64,000 bases of DNA from Metellina segmentata (Eukaryota > Arthropoda > Arachnida > Araneae > Tetragnathidae), in assembly GCA_947359465.1 (NCBI GenBank), contig OX375873.1, positions 94,325,478 through 94,389,477 on the forward strand. The letters run 5' to 3'. The notes below the pieces were generated by a model that did not search any database, was not told the origin of the DNA, and saw only the letters and a list, made by a program, of their open reading frames with translations. A program made the position numbers and the translations under genes. Shown piece after piece: positions 41,375 to 51,439 of this stretch (the stretch's first letter is position 1; each line of letters opens with the position of its first letter).

Positions 41375-41630
41375 TCAACGATACGGGATGAATCCCGAAG
41401 GGGAAAGGACACCTCGTCATTTGAACCAAGGTCTGATGGCGAGGTCATTACCTGAACAGTACCCCACTCTCTAAATTTCTGCACCTCACCAACGTTGATG
41501 TTTGAGACCACGACAGATTTAACGTACACCAGTCACCACGTACATGACGGTCTTTGGTTAAATCTAGTTTCGAACTCACAGCTCCAAGGTTGGTAATCCG
41601 CTACTCTTTTAACTGGTATGCAACGCACCA
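41375..41630 (-). repeat. SINE-A copy, 3' end truncated
   Basis: GGATGAATCCCGAAGGGGAA, ACCAAGGTCTGATGGCGAGG, GACCACGACAGATTTAACGT and GTTTCGAACTCACAGC run in family order. The right end (GCTACTCTTTTAACTGG) gives a tRNA-like head on the minus strand. The part with ATTAACGTCGC is missing. Confidence 0.8.
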
Positions 41631-42239
41631 GGAAAGCCCAAAATGTTAAAATAAGGATGAAGAGAGATTAGATCATTTTGATTCATTAATTCAGCAATCT
41701 CTTTACTCAAAACTTGGATGCTTGAAAAACATTAATTTTAAGAGTCCGCCAAACATATCTGGAAATAGTTAGAAAAGGGTGCTGAAAGGTTATTTAAGTG
41801 TTATAATAATTTAAAACGAGTTGCAAATGCTTACTGTATCTCAAAATATTTTACAATTAATTTTTCAACTAAACAAAACGATCAAATAAGAAAAGAAACT
41901 CAGAGGTTCCCACTTCAGAACTTAATAGGAAATTTCCACTTGACAAGGGATCTTGACAAAATCATTAGCCGTAATAATGGTATTGGTTAACGGAATAAAA
42001 TATGCACTTCCAAAATTATTTTGAGGATACAGAATAAATACAAACTTTCAAAATCGCATGAGTACTTTTTTGAATCATGAAAGATTTTTTACTTAAAATT
42101 TATAGTTCGGGAAGTTCTTTGAATCACTAAAATTATTCTACACAACGTTACTAGTATTTGAAAAAGAATTAAGAATTTGCCTACCAGCAAACCAGGGGTA
42201 GCAAGTTTTGATGTTGGCGACAGACACAAAAGATCCCTA
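41631..42239. other. no gene seen; AT-rich
   Basis: Nothing was classified between the SINE-A copy and the mariner-like element. Confidence 0.45.
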
Positions 42240-42241
42240 TA

Positions 42242-42364
42242 CAGGGTGGTCCCGAATTCATGGTACAAACTTTAATGGTAGGTACAGGACATTGTAACAA
42301 TGATTTATTGTATAGGAATGTATAGTCGCAAGTGACGCGGTGAGGCGTAAACAGGGGAAATAAA
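42242..42364 (+). repeat. left TIR of the DD41D element
   Basis: It is the inverted partner of 43622-43744, covering GGTACAAACTTTAATGGTAG, AATGATTTATTGTATAGGAA and GTGACGCGGTGAGGCG. One mismatch is seen (GTAAACAGG against GAAAACAGG). Confidence 0.93.
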
Positions 42365-42490
42365 AGGAAAGAGAAATGGAGTGATCGGTTGGTATCATTG
42401 CCGGTAGAGGGCAGTAGATGTCTAGCCGCTGTTGAACATGATGCATCGCAGTAGGGAAAAGCGCCATTCACAATTGTGCTGCCGTAGACG

Positions 42491-43567
42491 ATGGGTGACT
42501 TTACGTATGCAGAAAAAGCAGACATGCATTACATGTACGGCCGTGCAAATGGTAACGGCAGAGCTGCGTTACGAATGTATCGCGCGGAGTATCCTGATCG
42601 ACGAATGCCGGATCATAGAATTTTTCAACGGTTACATCGTCAACTTTGTGAAACAGGTGCGTTCGACGTCAACAGACATGGCGCTGGTCGAGTAAGAGCT
42701 GTACGCACTCCAAGGCTGGAAGAAAGCATCTTGAACATTGTGGCTGATAGACCCGAGTCAAGCACAAGAACTGTTGCGCGTGACGTAGGTGTGAGTCATC
42801 AGACTGTATGCAGAGTGTTAAACGAAAATCGCTTACACCCCTTCCATTTTCAGAAAGTACAAGCATTGAATCCGGCAGATTATCCTCGCCGCGTGAACTT
42901 CTGCCTGTGGGTGATGCAGCAATGTGCGTTGCAGCCGGATTTCGTAGATTATGTGCTATTTACAGATGAAGCGACATTTTCACGCGAGGGTGTCTTTAAT
43001 GCGCACAATTCCCATGTGTGGGCAACCGATAATCCACATGCAACGCGTCGACATGCGTTTCAACAACGTTTCAGTATTAATGTGTGGGCTGGTATTGTGA
43101 ACGACTTTTTGATTGGCCCATACTTACTACCCACGCGGCTCACTGGCGGAAGCTATCTTATTTTTCTGAAAGAAGTGTTACCACAACTGCTGCATGATGT
43201 TCCGATCGCCATTCGTAACCGCATGTGGTTTCAGCACGATGGGGCGCCAGCACACTTCAGCATTGATGTACGGAATTACCTGAATGCCACGTTTGGTACT
43301 CGATGGATTGGGCGTGGTGGACCAGTCCCTTGGCCACACCGATCTCCCGATTTATCGAGCCTCGATTACTTTTTATGGGGACATCTAAAGCATCTTGTTT
43401 ATGAGACTCTAGTTGACTCAGATGAGGATCTCGTCGCTCGCTTATCTGTAGCTGCTGCAGGTGTGCGTGAAATACCAGGCATCTTTGAACGTGTACGCCA
43501 ATCGCTCCACCGACGCTGTCAAGCATGTATCGATACTGGTGGACGCAATTTTGAACAATTACTGTAA
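42491..43567 (+). CDS. mariner-like transposase, DD41D spacing
   Basis: The 358-residue product should bind the TIRs and cut and paste the element. The N-terminal third holds two helix-turn-helix regions: about residues 5-55, and 89-113 with STRTVARDVGVSHQTVCRVL. A GAGRVRA linker lies between them. The catalytic acids are Asp159 (VLFTDEATF), Asp250 (FQHDGAPAH) and Asp292 (PDLSSLDYFLWG). Asp250 and Asp292 are separated by 41 residues. Classical mariners have 34, so this fits the DD41D group described from some arthropods. PDLSSLDYF has Ser where Pro is usual before the last Asp, a possible mild defect. The frame starts at an ATG about 120 bp inside the left TIR and is GC-richer than its surroundings. 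Confidence 0.93.
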   Translation: MGDFTYAEKADMHYMYGRANGNGRAALRMYRAEYPDRRMPDHRIFQRLHRQLCETGAFDVNRHGAGRVRAVRTPRLEESILNIVADRPESSTRTVARDVGVSHQTVCRVLNENRLHPFHFQKVQALNPADYPRRVNFCLWVMQQCALQPDFVDYVLFTDEATFSREGVFNAHNSHVWATDNPHATRRHAFQQRFSINVWAGIVNDFLIGPYLLPTRLTGGSYLIFLKEVLPQLLHDVPIAIRNRMWFQHDGAPAHFSIDVRNYLNATFGTRWIGRGGPVPWPHRSPDLSSLDYFLWGHLKHLVYETLVDSDEDLVARLSVAAAGVREIPGIFERVRQSLHRRCQACIDTGGRNFEQLL

Positions 43568-43621
43568 ACATGACACTTGTCAACAACGCTTTCAATAAAA
43601 TCTTTGTTTTTCCTTTCGGCC

Positions 43622-43744
43622 GTTATTTCCCCTGTTTTCGCCTCACCGCGTCACTTGCGACTATACATTCCTATACAATAAATCATTGTTACAATGTCCT
43701 GTACCTACCATTAAAGTTTGTACCATGAATTCGGGACCACCCTG
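43622..43744 (-). repeat. right TIR of the DD41D element
   Basis: It is the inverted partner of 42242-42364. It starts about 55 bp after the transposase stop; an AATAAA signal (43594-43599) lies in that gap and could end the transcript. Confidence 0.93.
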
Positions 43745-43749
43745 TATAA

Positions 43750-44400
43750 TATTTTGTGAATATATGGCGTTATAAAAGGTAATTTTCTAAAATCAATACG
43801 ACACAACACCTGGTGTACAGGTAGTCAAATTTCGATTTTGGTAGAGAATCTAAAGTAGAACAAGAAAACTATTCCTTCGCTCAAAGTAGTCATTATTATA
43901 CAAGTGATGCAGGAAGGAATAAATCACAGAATACAGTCATAGAAAACCCCTTCCAAATTCCCATCGCATATTTTAATCAAAAAGTAGAGCCGCGGGACGA
44001 GAAACTGCAAAGAACCGTCTTATCGGATGCACCCTTACAAATCCTTCTCTTTCTCACGGAAAAATCAGCGCAGCCGACATCACAAAAATCCCCTATTTCG
44101 ATGAATACCGGCAACAAAAGACGGCATTTCACATCCAAAGCTAAAGCTCTTCATTTTCTCACCGTTATTACTTTGCATTTCAAATAAGCCGCGGATGCAC
44201 GCGCTAAAACTAAAAAAGAAATAAAAAAAACTTGAAAAATCAAAAGGGATGCCAAAAAACTAGAGAGCATCTCTCTCTTAAACCCTTCGCTATGCAAGGA
44301 GCCTCTCAAAATCCTTATTCAAAACAATGCGAATGGGAATCAAAAAACCCTATTTCCAACATCAGCAAATCCGTATCGCCTCTCTATAATCCGGAATGCA
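43750..44400. other. upstream region of the 44.5-kb gene
   Basis: The composition becomes more GC-rich from about 43980. A TATA-like CTCTATAATCC lies at about 44382-44392. No coding region or classified repeat. It is a plausible promoter region for the exon at 44555, but no start site can be fixed by eye. Confidence 0.4.
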
Positions 44401-44413
44401 ACCAAGTGGTCGC

Positions 44414-44440
44414 CATGGTTACCCGTGGTGGCGACATCTA
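44414..44440 (+). promoter_or_regulatory. possible upstream ORF in the 5' leader
   Basis: An ATG in strong context (GTCGCCATGG) opens an eight-codon frame ending in TAG. If the transcript starts upstream of it, it could reduce translation from the main start at 44555. A second short frame starts at about 44466. Confidence 0.3.
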
Positions 44441-44554
44441 GTGGCGATCCCGGGTCCTACACGGATGGGGATTCGTCAAAGGAAGAGGATGCGGAGTATT
44501 CGGCGATCTGCTTAAAACGGAACAGGTTGCTCTGCGAAGATTCGGGAACCGAAA

Positions 44555-44620
44555 ATGAACAGGCTCTTGGTTCTGGCTGTGGTCTTCACCGTTGTTTCGG
44601 CGGCGGCGTCTGTCAAGGAG
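44555..44620 (+). CDS. first coding exon of a secreted or membrane protein
   Basis: The ATG (GAAAATGA, A at -3) opens a frame whose first 18 residues read MNRLLVLAVVFTVVSAAA: a short basic start, a hydrophobic core and small residues at a likely cleavage point. The exon runs 22 codons to AAGGAG, followed directly by GTACGT, a good splice donor, giving a phase-0 intron. A signal-peptide exon ending a few residues after the cleavage site is a common layout of arthropod secreted-protein genes. The rest of the protein is not in recognisable form in this window, so I cannot name the gene. The intron would exceed 19 kb. Confidence 0.65.
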
Positions 44621-47175
44621 GTACGTAACGCTTTGGATTGGTGTTAAGCGCTAAATGCATACATTTTGTTGAAAAAAATGCGGGATACATAATTGCATGA
44701 TAGTTTATTCTGAGCATAGTTTCTTCGGTGTCAAGTATTCGATTCCAATGAATTCAATCAGTGCTAGTCAGTTAGCACTATGATAAGAATCGGAATTATA
44801 AATTGATAGAGAAATATCAGATGAAAATTATTATAATTCTACTTCGCTGTATTTTATTCAATGCCAACGGTGTTTGATAAAAACACAATTTTCGATAATT
44901 TTGATACATAAATATTTGTGAAATGTTATGCGCACATGTAACGAAAATATCTGTGTAAAAGTCATTTTCAAGAATAAAAACCATAATTTGCATTGCACGA
45001 AGGAAAATAAACATACAAGCGGTTTTAATGAAGCATTTTCACACTTCCATTGGTTAAGTTTTTGGTAGATTCATTAAAGATAAAAAAAATTATTCAGCAC
45101 ACATCGTCATTATTTGAGTGACTAGAACAAATTATTTTATCCGACTTATGGTCGAACAGTTGAGCCTAGTTTTTGAAGGCTAGGGGACGAAGCAACGCAA
45201 TGTGAGTTTGAATATTCCTTTGCTGTCGATTGACTTGCACATACATTTTATTATTTCACACATAAACTAATAACTGAAATTCTGCTTCACATCAAAAACA
45301 TACTATATTTCTTATCGATCTGACAAAACATTAGGTATAATTTTGATTTATTTACCAAAAAACAATCGAAAATTTCCTACTCTTTTTACTTTTAGGTGGT
45401 TTTTGATAAAATATTTGTGAAATAATTTATTAATAAGTTGTTTTATAAATGTTTAGATAATACATAAAAAAATTAATGGAGAAAAAATTATTGATATCGG
45501 TATTGGAATTATTTAGAATATAGTTCTTATTTTTATTTCATATTATTATATTATGATTCTTTGTATACAATCTAAAAAAAATTGTATCATTTTAATTGAT
45601 TTTTAAAAAAATAGTAAAATTACCTACGTTTTTCGACTTAAGATGATTTGTAATATACAAATAATCAAACTTATTTATACGAATATTACTTGATTTGTAC
45701 ACACCTGTCGAAAGGTCAAAACGATACCGTTGAAAAAATTATCGTACATAAATTAATCGGATTCCCCATTCATAAGGCACGCCACCAAATGATTGATTTA
45801 TAAAAAAATAGTAAAATTACCTACGTCTTTCGACCTAAGATATTTTGTAATATACAAATAATCAAACTTATTTATACGGATATTACTTGATTTGTACACA
45901 CCTGTCGAAAGGTCAAAACGATACCGTTGAAAAAATTATCAGTACATAAATTAATCGGATTCCCCATTCATAAGGCACGCCACCAAATGAAAATCGTTCC
46001 TGTGGAAGATAATTGTCTAATAATTATTTCCCTGTGTTGCACTTAATTACTTTACTTTTTGTGATCAATAATCATTTTTCTCTCTAGGAAAGGTAAAATT
46101 ATTGATTATCACCCAAAGTTCATAATTTTTTTGTTTGAAATTTCTCTAAGTTCACATAAGATAAAATTACTTCGAAATACTAAAAGCATGACTGTGATAT
46201 ATATATTTAAGATTAAGAAAGGTACTCATCTCAACAACCTGCTTAAATAACCAATACAAAGATTAACTATAAAAAAGTGCAAAACTATGATTGAACAAAC
46301 ACAAGAAGTGAATTAATTACCGGCAGTTACTTAATACTTTAGCGGACGAAAGCATTGACTTTTAAAGAAAGACAAACTGTTAATGATATATTTTTTTTAA
46401 ATTTGCATTTTTACTATTAAAGTTTAACTTGGATACTCATTGGCGAAATGTACGTCAAAATGCTAAATATGCTCTTCGTTGTATAATACTCATAAGAAAC
46501 ATTTTACAGAATAATTAATATAAGCATGTTAAATTTCCTTACGAACAAAATGAAAAATAAAAGTAATGCAATATTTACATCGTTACCTTACATTATATTT
46601 TATTTTGGAATATGAAGGAATACAACTTTTAAGATTTTCCAACGAATCTGCAAATCTTAAATATTGTGGGTTCTGAAACTTTATAATAGTCCAGAATTTC
46701 CAAGGAATATATGATTTATTTTTTATTTACGATAACTTCAAAATTTATAAAAATGTTCAAGTACAAACTAATAAAAACATAAGAAATGGGATTGCCTCTA
46801 GATTTTATCATTTATTTGAAAAATTTCATTTCATACGCATAAAAATATTGGTCTTCGTGCTTTAACAAAAGAAAAGAATTTTTATGACTAAGCATGACAA
46901 CTCTTATATTTTAATGGGTTTATTTTAGTACGAATAAGGGAATACATTAAACATATTGAAGAAAAAGTTCGTCAAAGTACTAAATGGGTTCTTCCGATGC
47001 TTCATAATTATAAAAGAAATATTTCAAGCAAAAGTTAATTAATATGAAGTTAATGTTCAATTCTCTTACGAAAAGAATAAAAAAGTAAAAATACAATTAA
47101 TAGTGTTAACATGTTTTCATCATAAGTGTTTATAACGTTTTATAGCTCTCATTCATCAATCTATGATTAAACAAA
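44621..47175 (+). other. probable start of a long first intron; AT-rich
   Basis: From the donor onward the DNA is strongly AT-rich, with no exon-like stretch. It contains the tandem duplication at 45595-45990. The intron assignment depends on the exon call at 44555. Confidence 0.45.
45595..45990. repeat. tandem duplication, two ~197-bp copies
   Basis: The sequence 45595-45792 is repeated at 45792-45990 with few differences. Shared landmarks are TAGTAAAATTACCTACGT, ACCTGTCGAAAGGTCAAAAC and GGATTCCCCATTCATAAGGC. The CCTGTCGAAAGG word inside is a short palindrome. Confidence 0.95.
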
Positions 47176-47179
47176 ATTA

Positions 47180-47345
47180 ATTAGCCGTTTGGTTTTTTTT
47201 TTACTCTGCGATTAGTTTTTGCAAGGGAAAAATTTGACCAAGGTCTCAAGGGGTTTTGAGCCACTACGAATGACAATGTTCCCACCTGGGTTTTAAACCC
47301 CGGACAGGTAAAATTGAGGCACAAACAGCTAATTATACAGTAGTT
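47180..47345 (-). repeat. probable tRNA-derived SINE, diverged
   Basis: On the minus strand a tRNA-like head (TAACTACTGTATAATTAGCT, then GGGGTTTAAAACCCAGG as box B-like) is followed by a body and an A-run (complement of 47191-47200). Box A is weak. It could also be a chance resemblance. Confidence 0.4.
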
Positions 47346-47599
47346 AGAATGTCTTTGTCGCTCTAAGATATTTTTCTTTGTAACACAGGGGCTAATTAGA
47401 TCAGAACAGGTTAGCAGATCCGAACAATAATGTAACGATTAATTAACAAGATTAATTAAATTTGATGAACCCAAAGCGATAAAGTGAATAGTAATTTTAA
47501 TTAAATCATAAATACAAAAGCCTAAATCAGACATTAGTATTTAGTCGTCCCACACTGAAACTTTACCATTCTGTAATCAACGAATCCACTACGGTTGGA

Positions 47600-47890
47600 G
47601 CACAAACAGTCTTTTTTTTCACCAATGACCGTTTACTTCGAACAAGTTAAAATTTCTTAAGCTACCATGGTACCAGAATGGCAGAATTGTGAAACGCTTG
47701 GCGTTACTTTGGTGCATAAAGGGGACGAGTTCATTTGCACCTTAAACAGATGCCTGGCACAAACCGCTTATAACGAAGCACCAAATTCGTTCAAGACGGA
47801 CAAACCTCTATACCTTACCCGGGATTAAAATCTGGAACACTTCAATCTAGAAGCCAGCAACCTCACTACCAGCCTGATGGGTTGGCAAAA
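47600..47890 (-). repeat. tRNA-derived SINE, related to the 32-kb copy
   Basis: On the minus strand the head reads GCTGGTAGTGAGGTTGCTGG, CTTCTAGATTGAAGTGTTCC and AGATTTTAATCCCGG. This parallels the head at 32286 (TGTTGGCCTCTGGATCGG, TTCCTGGTTCGAATCT). The body differs. The 3' end is an A-run (complement of 47612-47619). Confidence 0.6.
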
Positions 47891-48395
47891 GAATCTTTAA
47901 AGCTTCCGCTAGCTCAAACGAGAAACACCGTTTTGTTGTTTTAGTTTACATCCCAAACACAAGCATTGTATACGAGACCCAATTCGTAACTAACTTTATA
48001 CTGCTATAAAAAAGCAATAAGATATTAATATTTTGAACAATCATAATAAAGCTATGGTTCTTTACAATTCAGTATATCATTTATATCAATTTTTCACAAG
48101 GTAACGTTAAATAACGGGTAGGATTTTAAACCTATAGCATTTCATCATCGAGGAAAAGAAACATGCTAAATTTCAAAATACCATCCACAGTTAGCATATC
48201 TTATTTTAAGGTACGAGCACTTCTTCAAAAATGTTGTATTCAAAACTACGACACAATTTTTCGAAAGCTATTTCTTTTCATACAAGATGAAAAAAAACTT
48301 AAATTGTAAAATGTTTTCTTATCTCATCGTGGTCGAAGGGGAAGAAATATACCAATAAGCAATTAGACTAAGTAACCACTCAACGGTCTATAACC

Positions 48396-48990
48396 AAATA
48401 AACTAAAAAGTGTGCGAGTTATAACAGACTCATGATCTGTCTTTATGGCTCTGAATAACTGCTCAAACAGATACTGTAAAATTGCTCATTTAAAACATGA
48501 CATAGCAGAGCATAGAGGGAAAATAATATTCCAGTGGATCAAAGCACACGTGGGATACAGGGGAAATGAAAGAGCGGATGAAATAGCCAAAGAAGCCACA
48601 ACTAAAAAGCAAACTAAAACTAAAAAATACATTAAGAAATTAATCAGAAAAGAACAACTAACAGACTGGCAAGCCAGATGGTCGTAGACAAGCAAAGGAC
48701 GAGAAGTCTTTAAGGCTTATAAAAAAGTCTCACCAAAACAACTGATAGGATCCTTCGAGCTTAGTCAGATCATAACGTGACATGAGGTTTTTGGCACATA
48801 CCAAAAACGTTTCAACACAATTGACGTATGTCACAGCCAGGAAGACATCCAAAGTGTAGACCACGTAGTGTACCATTGTAAAAACTTTCAGACTATCAGT
48901 GACGGAAAGTTTTCTTAGCATAGACAAAAAAACAACTCTGGACAAATAAAAGATCCAGTGAAGACTGAAAGAAATTATAAAGAAAATACT
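48396..48990 (+). pseudogene. non-LTR retrotransposon ORF2 relic: RNase H and zinc knuckle
   Basis: The open part (48445-48687) contains FQWIKAHVGYRGNERADEIA, the His and Asp end of an RNase H domain as found in I/R1/Jockey-type elements. Just before it a frame with VITDS, a stop and SVFMALNN gives the earlier catalytic Asp region. After a stop, frames with CHSQEDIQSVDHVVYHC give the C-terminal zinc-finger-like region. Reverse transcriptase is absent: the copy is 5'-truncated, as is usual for LINEs. Such an element could have moved the SINEs here. Confidence 0.85.
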
Positions 48991-48999
48991 GGAGCTCAG

Positions 49000-50965
49000 A
49001 ATTGAGCAAATGCATACGAATGAATAGCGAGTTTTATTACGAGTCCTATTTCAAGAATTTGGGTTGCTTTCACACCGAATGGCTTAGGCTGGGCCAGTGT
49101 TAACTATTTATTAATCTCATCGTGGTTGAAAATCCTATCAATTCATTTTTTAATCTCCAATTGATGCAAATTGCAAAAAAATGTATGAAAATGTCTTTAC
49201 AAACGAAAGATATGTTGGAAAGACAACATACATATTTAGGACGTAAAACAAATTCACTGACACAAAATAAACACTCATGAAATCACTCACCTTTAAAAAT
49301 ACAATATTTTACGTATTTAGCATCACGTAAAAGAATTGCTTTAATGAAAAGTAAAAAAAAACAATAAACACAAAGAAAACAATAGTGGATTAGCTAGAAG
49401 ACGTAGATTATATTTAGTTAACCCACCTTGTCAACATTTTTGTCGCACGGCTGCGACGCCTTGAATAGCAGTCATGCATAATAAACTAATAAATGTCAGA
49501 AGTCTAGCGTGAAAAAATTATTCAAAAAGAAAATTCCACAACTTGAGAAAAACCATTATATGAACCAATGAAATGAAAGAAAAAAAAATTTTAAATGACC
49601 AATGCAATCAAAGGATATATTAAAATTAAAATAACCAATGGAATCGAAGAAAAAATTTCATAAGAACCAATGAAATCAAACCACATTAACGGATTTTGAA
49701 AGAATTTTCTAGAATAATCAAAATAAAAATTGAAAATTTCCGTTTGCCGAGGTTGCAACGAAAAGCACAATAACCGTAAAGACAGATGGATTGCATTAAC
49801 CTACCGTAACTCGCTACTAGAAGTGCGGCAAAAAAATTGCATTGGTCGTAGCCACCGCTATACACATTAACAGTAGCTTTTCAAAGACGTCACACAATGA
49901 ACCATGGAGATCTGATCAAATTCCCAACAGTAAAAAATATGTAAGACAACTAGTTGATCAACATTGTCTTCAACAATACCCATACAAAGTATATTGTACT
50001 CCGGATTAAAGCACAAGATTAATTCAATAACTAAAAGTCACAAAAAAAATCCTTCAAACAACCTCCGTAAAAACCATGAAAAACCTGTAAAAATCTCTAC
50101 ACTCGGACAAAAAGCACAGCCTCGTTAATCAACCCAAATCACATACTTTTCCCTACAGCACTTAAACCTTTAATTCCCCCATCAAAGGATTTTTCTCACA
50201 CCTCATCTCCACTATGGGGACTAAAGCTGCTTTTCCCCCCAATCTTTGTCTATCCAGTACAAGAAGCACACGTTCCACTGAAGAGACAAAAAAGAACTTT
50301 CATTCCGAAACTAACAGGCGAAAAAGTTCGCCAACCTGTTTTGTAAGCAAACGACATTAACAGGGGATAATCCCCGTAGCAGGAAGGACTGGGGAGAATG
50401 CGAGCACGTGCGGGGACAACAAAGGGATGAAAAGAGAAGGGCAGCCGGATAAAAGAAGATTTTCGGACACAAACACTGGCCTGTCAATGAAGGAACCTGA
50501 AAAAGAATAGGGTGCTTTCAGGAAAGTTTCTTAAGGTTCTTGCAAGGAAGTTAAAAGGAATTATATCGCAAAAAAATTGCAGCGTAAACTGAGTTTACAA
50601 CATTATCTGGTTGCTCAAGAGTTGCGATACAAATAAAACAAGTCATAATTTTTTTAATTGCTTTTTGAACTCTTAATTTTTTTTCATTTGCCCTGAGGAC
50701 AAAGCTTTAATCATACTTTATTCAAAATTTCGGTTTACTGCGGTCTATGAGGGTTTGTTGCTTTTGTGCATTTAGCCATTCCTTTGTGAGAGTCCAGTAC
50801 ACAATATTTTTTTGTCTCGGTTGTTAAAGGTAGCAGGACTTTAGGGCCTAACTTCTCCTGGGGATGTAAGTGTTTCCAGAAAAGTCAGTCAGGTGAATGC
50901 GTGATCGAGGTGGCTCCTAATTCACCCCGAAATGAAAAATCGTTTTAGTCTCTTAAAGGTGATCA
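49000..50965. other. no gene seen; minisatellite and a GC-richer patch
   Basis: The 50100-50520 part is less AT-rich and purine-skewed, without a recognisable frame. The rest is AT-rich. Confidence 0.4.
49563..49683. repeat. minisatellite, ~34-bp unit, four copies
   Basis: ACCAATGRAATC or close variants start at about 49563, 49598, 49634 and 49666, spaced 32-36 bases with AT-rich linkers. Each copy carries a CCAAT word. Confidence 0.7.
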
Positions 50966-50967
50966 GG

Positions 50968-51064
50968 TAAGTATGTATTTTGATTAACGTCGCTCTGGAG
51001 CATCAGAGCTATTGGCGACGGTACAGGATCAAACCCGAAGAGAAAGATCAGAGGACAACACCAA
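50968..51064 (-). repeat. SINE-A fragment (3' part)
   Basis: GATTAACGTCGCTCTGGAGC, TATTGGCGACGGTACAGGAT and AGAGGACAACACC match the family. The head is missing. Confidence 0.72.
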
Positions 51065-51234
51065 TTTGGGGTGATCATAGTATCAGTAATATTGGATAAA
51101 ATAATTGTACATTTTCTTGCATCATAGTTTTCGGTTGCATACTCGGATACGAACACCTGTTAGATAAATTTCTACATTTATTAAAAACTAAGGACGATAC
51201 AAAAATTACAAAGAACGCGGATCAAGTCTATTTT

Positions 51235-51435
51235 AGGCCCGATGCACACATCTGGAATTTCAACGTGCGGCGCCGCTGCGGCAACGCAACTGCGGCCTGA
51301 GATTCGTTAGATCCAATGGAATAGTGCACACATGCCTCCGGCTCCGCTGCGGCGACACACGTTCAATTTACGTGCAATTTGTACCGCAGTTCCCCCACGG
51401 CGCCGCAGCTTGCCGCACACGCTTCTCCAGGCTGA
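51235..51435. repeat. GC-rich repeat with GCGGCGCCGC palindromes, possible DNA transposon end
   Basis: GGCCCGATGCACACATCTGG at the left, then clusters of GCGGCGCCGCTGCGG and CGGCGCCGCAGCTTGCCG, stand out in an AT-rich setting. GCACACAT recurs about 80 bp apart. The start GGGCCCGATGCACACA reminds me of PIF/Harbinger ends, but the right end was not found. Confidence 0.4.
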
Positions 51436-51439
51436 AGTA

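Larger units (their letters stand above)
42242..43744 (+). mobile_element. mariner-like transposon with ~120-bp TIRs, apparently intact
   Basis: The element is 1503 bp and is flanked by TA (42240-42241 and 43745-43746). The ends CAGGGTGGTCCCGAATTC and its complement continue as inverted repeats for about 120 bp with one mismatch that I can see. A single uninterrupted transposase frame lies between them. TA target site, frame size and catalytic motifs place it in the Tc1/mariner (IS630) superfamily. The near-identical long TIRs and open frame suggest recent insertion. Confidence 0.96.

Noticed and set aside
42181..42525. 114-codon minus-strand frame
   Set aside because: It spans the left TIR of the mariner-like element and flanking DNA; the transposase on the + strand explains the region.
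43257..43595. 112-codon minus-strand frame
   Set aside because: It lies antisense to the intact DD41D transposase and has no motif of its own.
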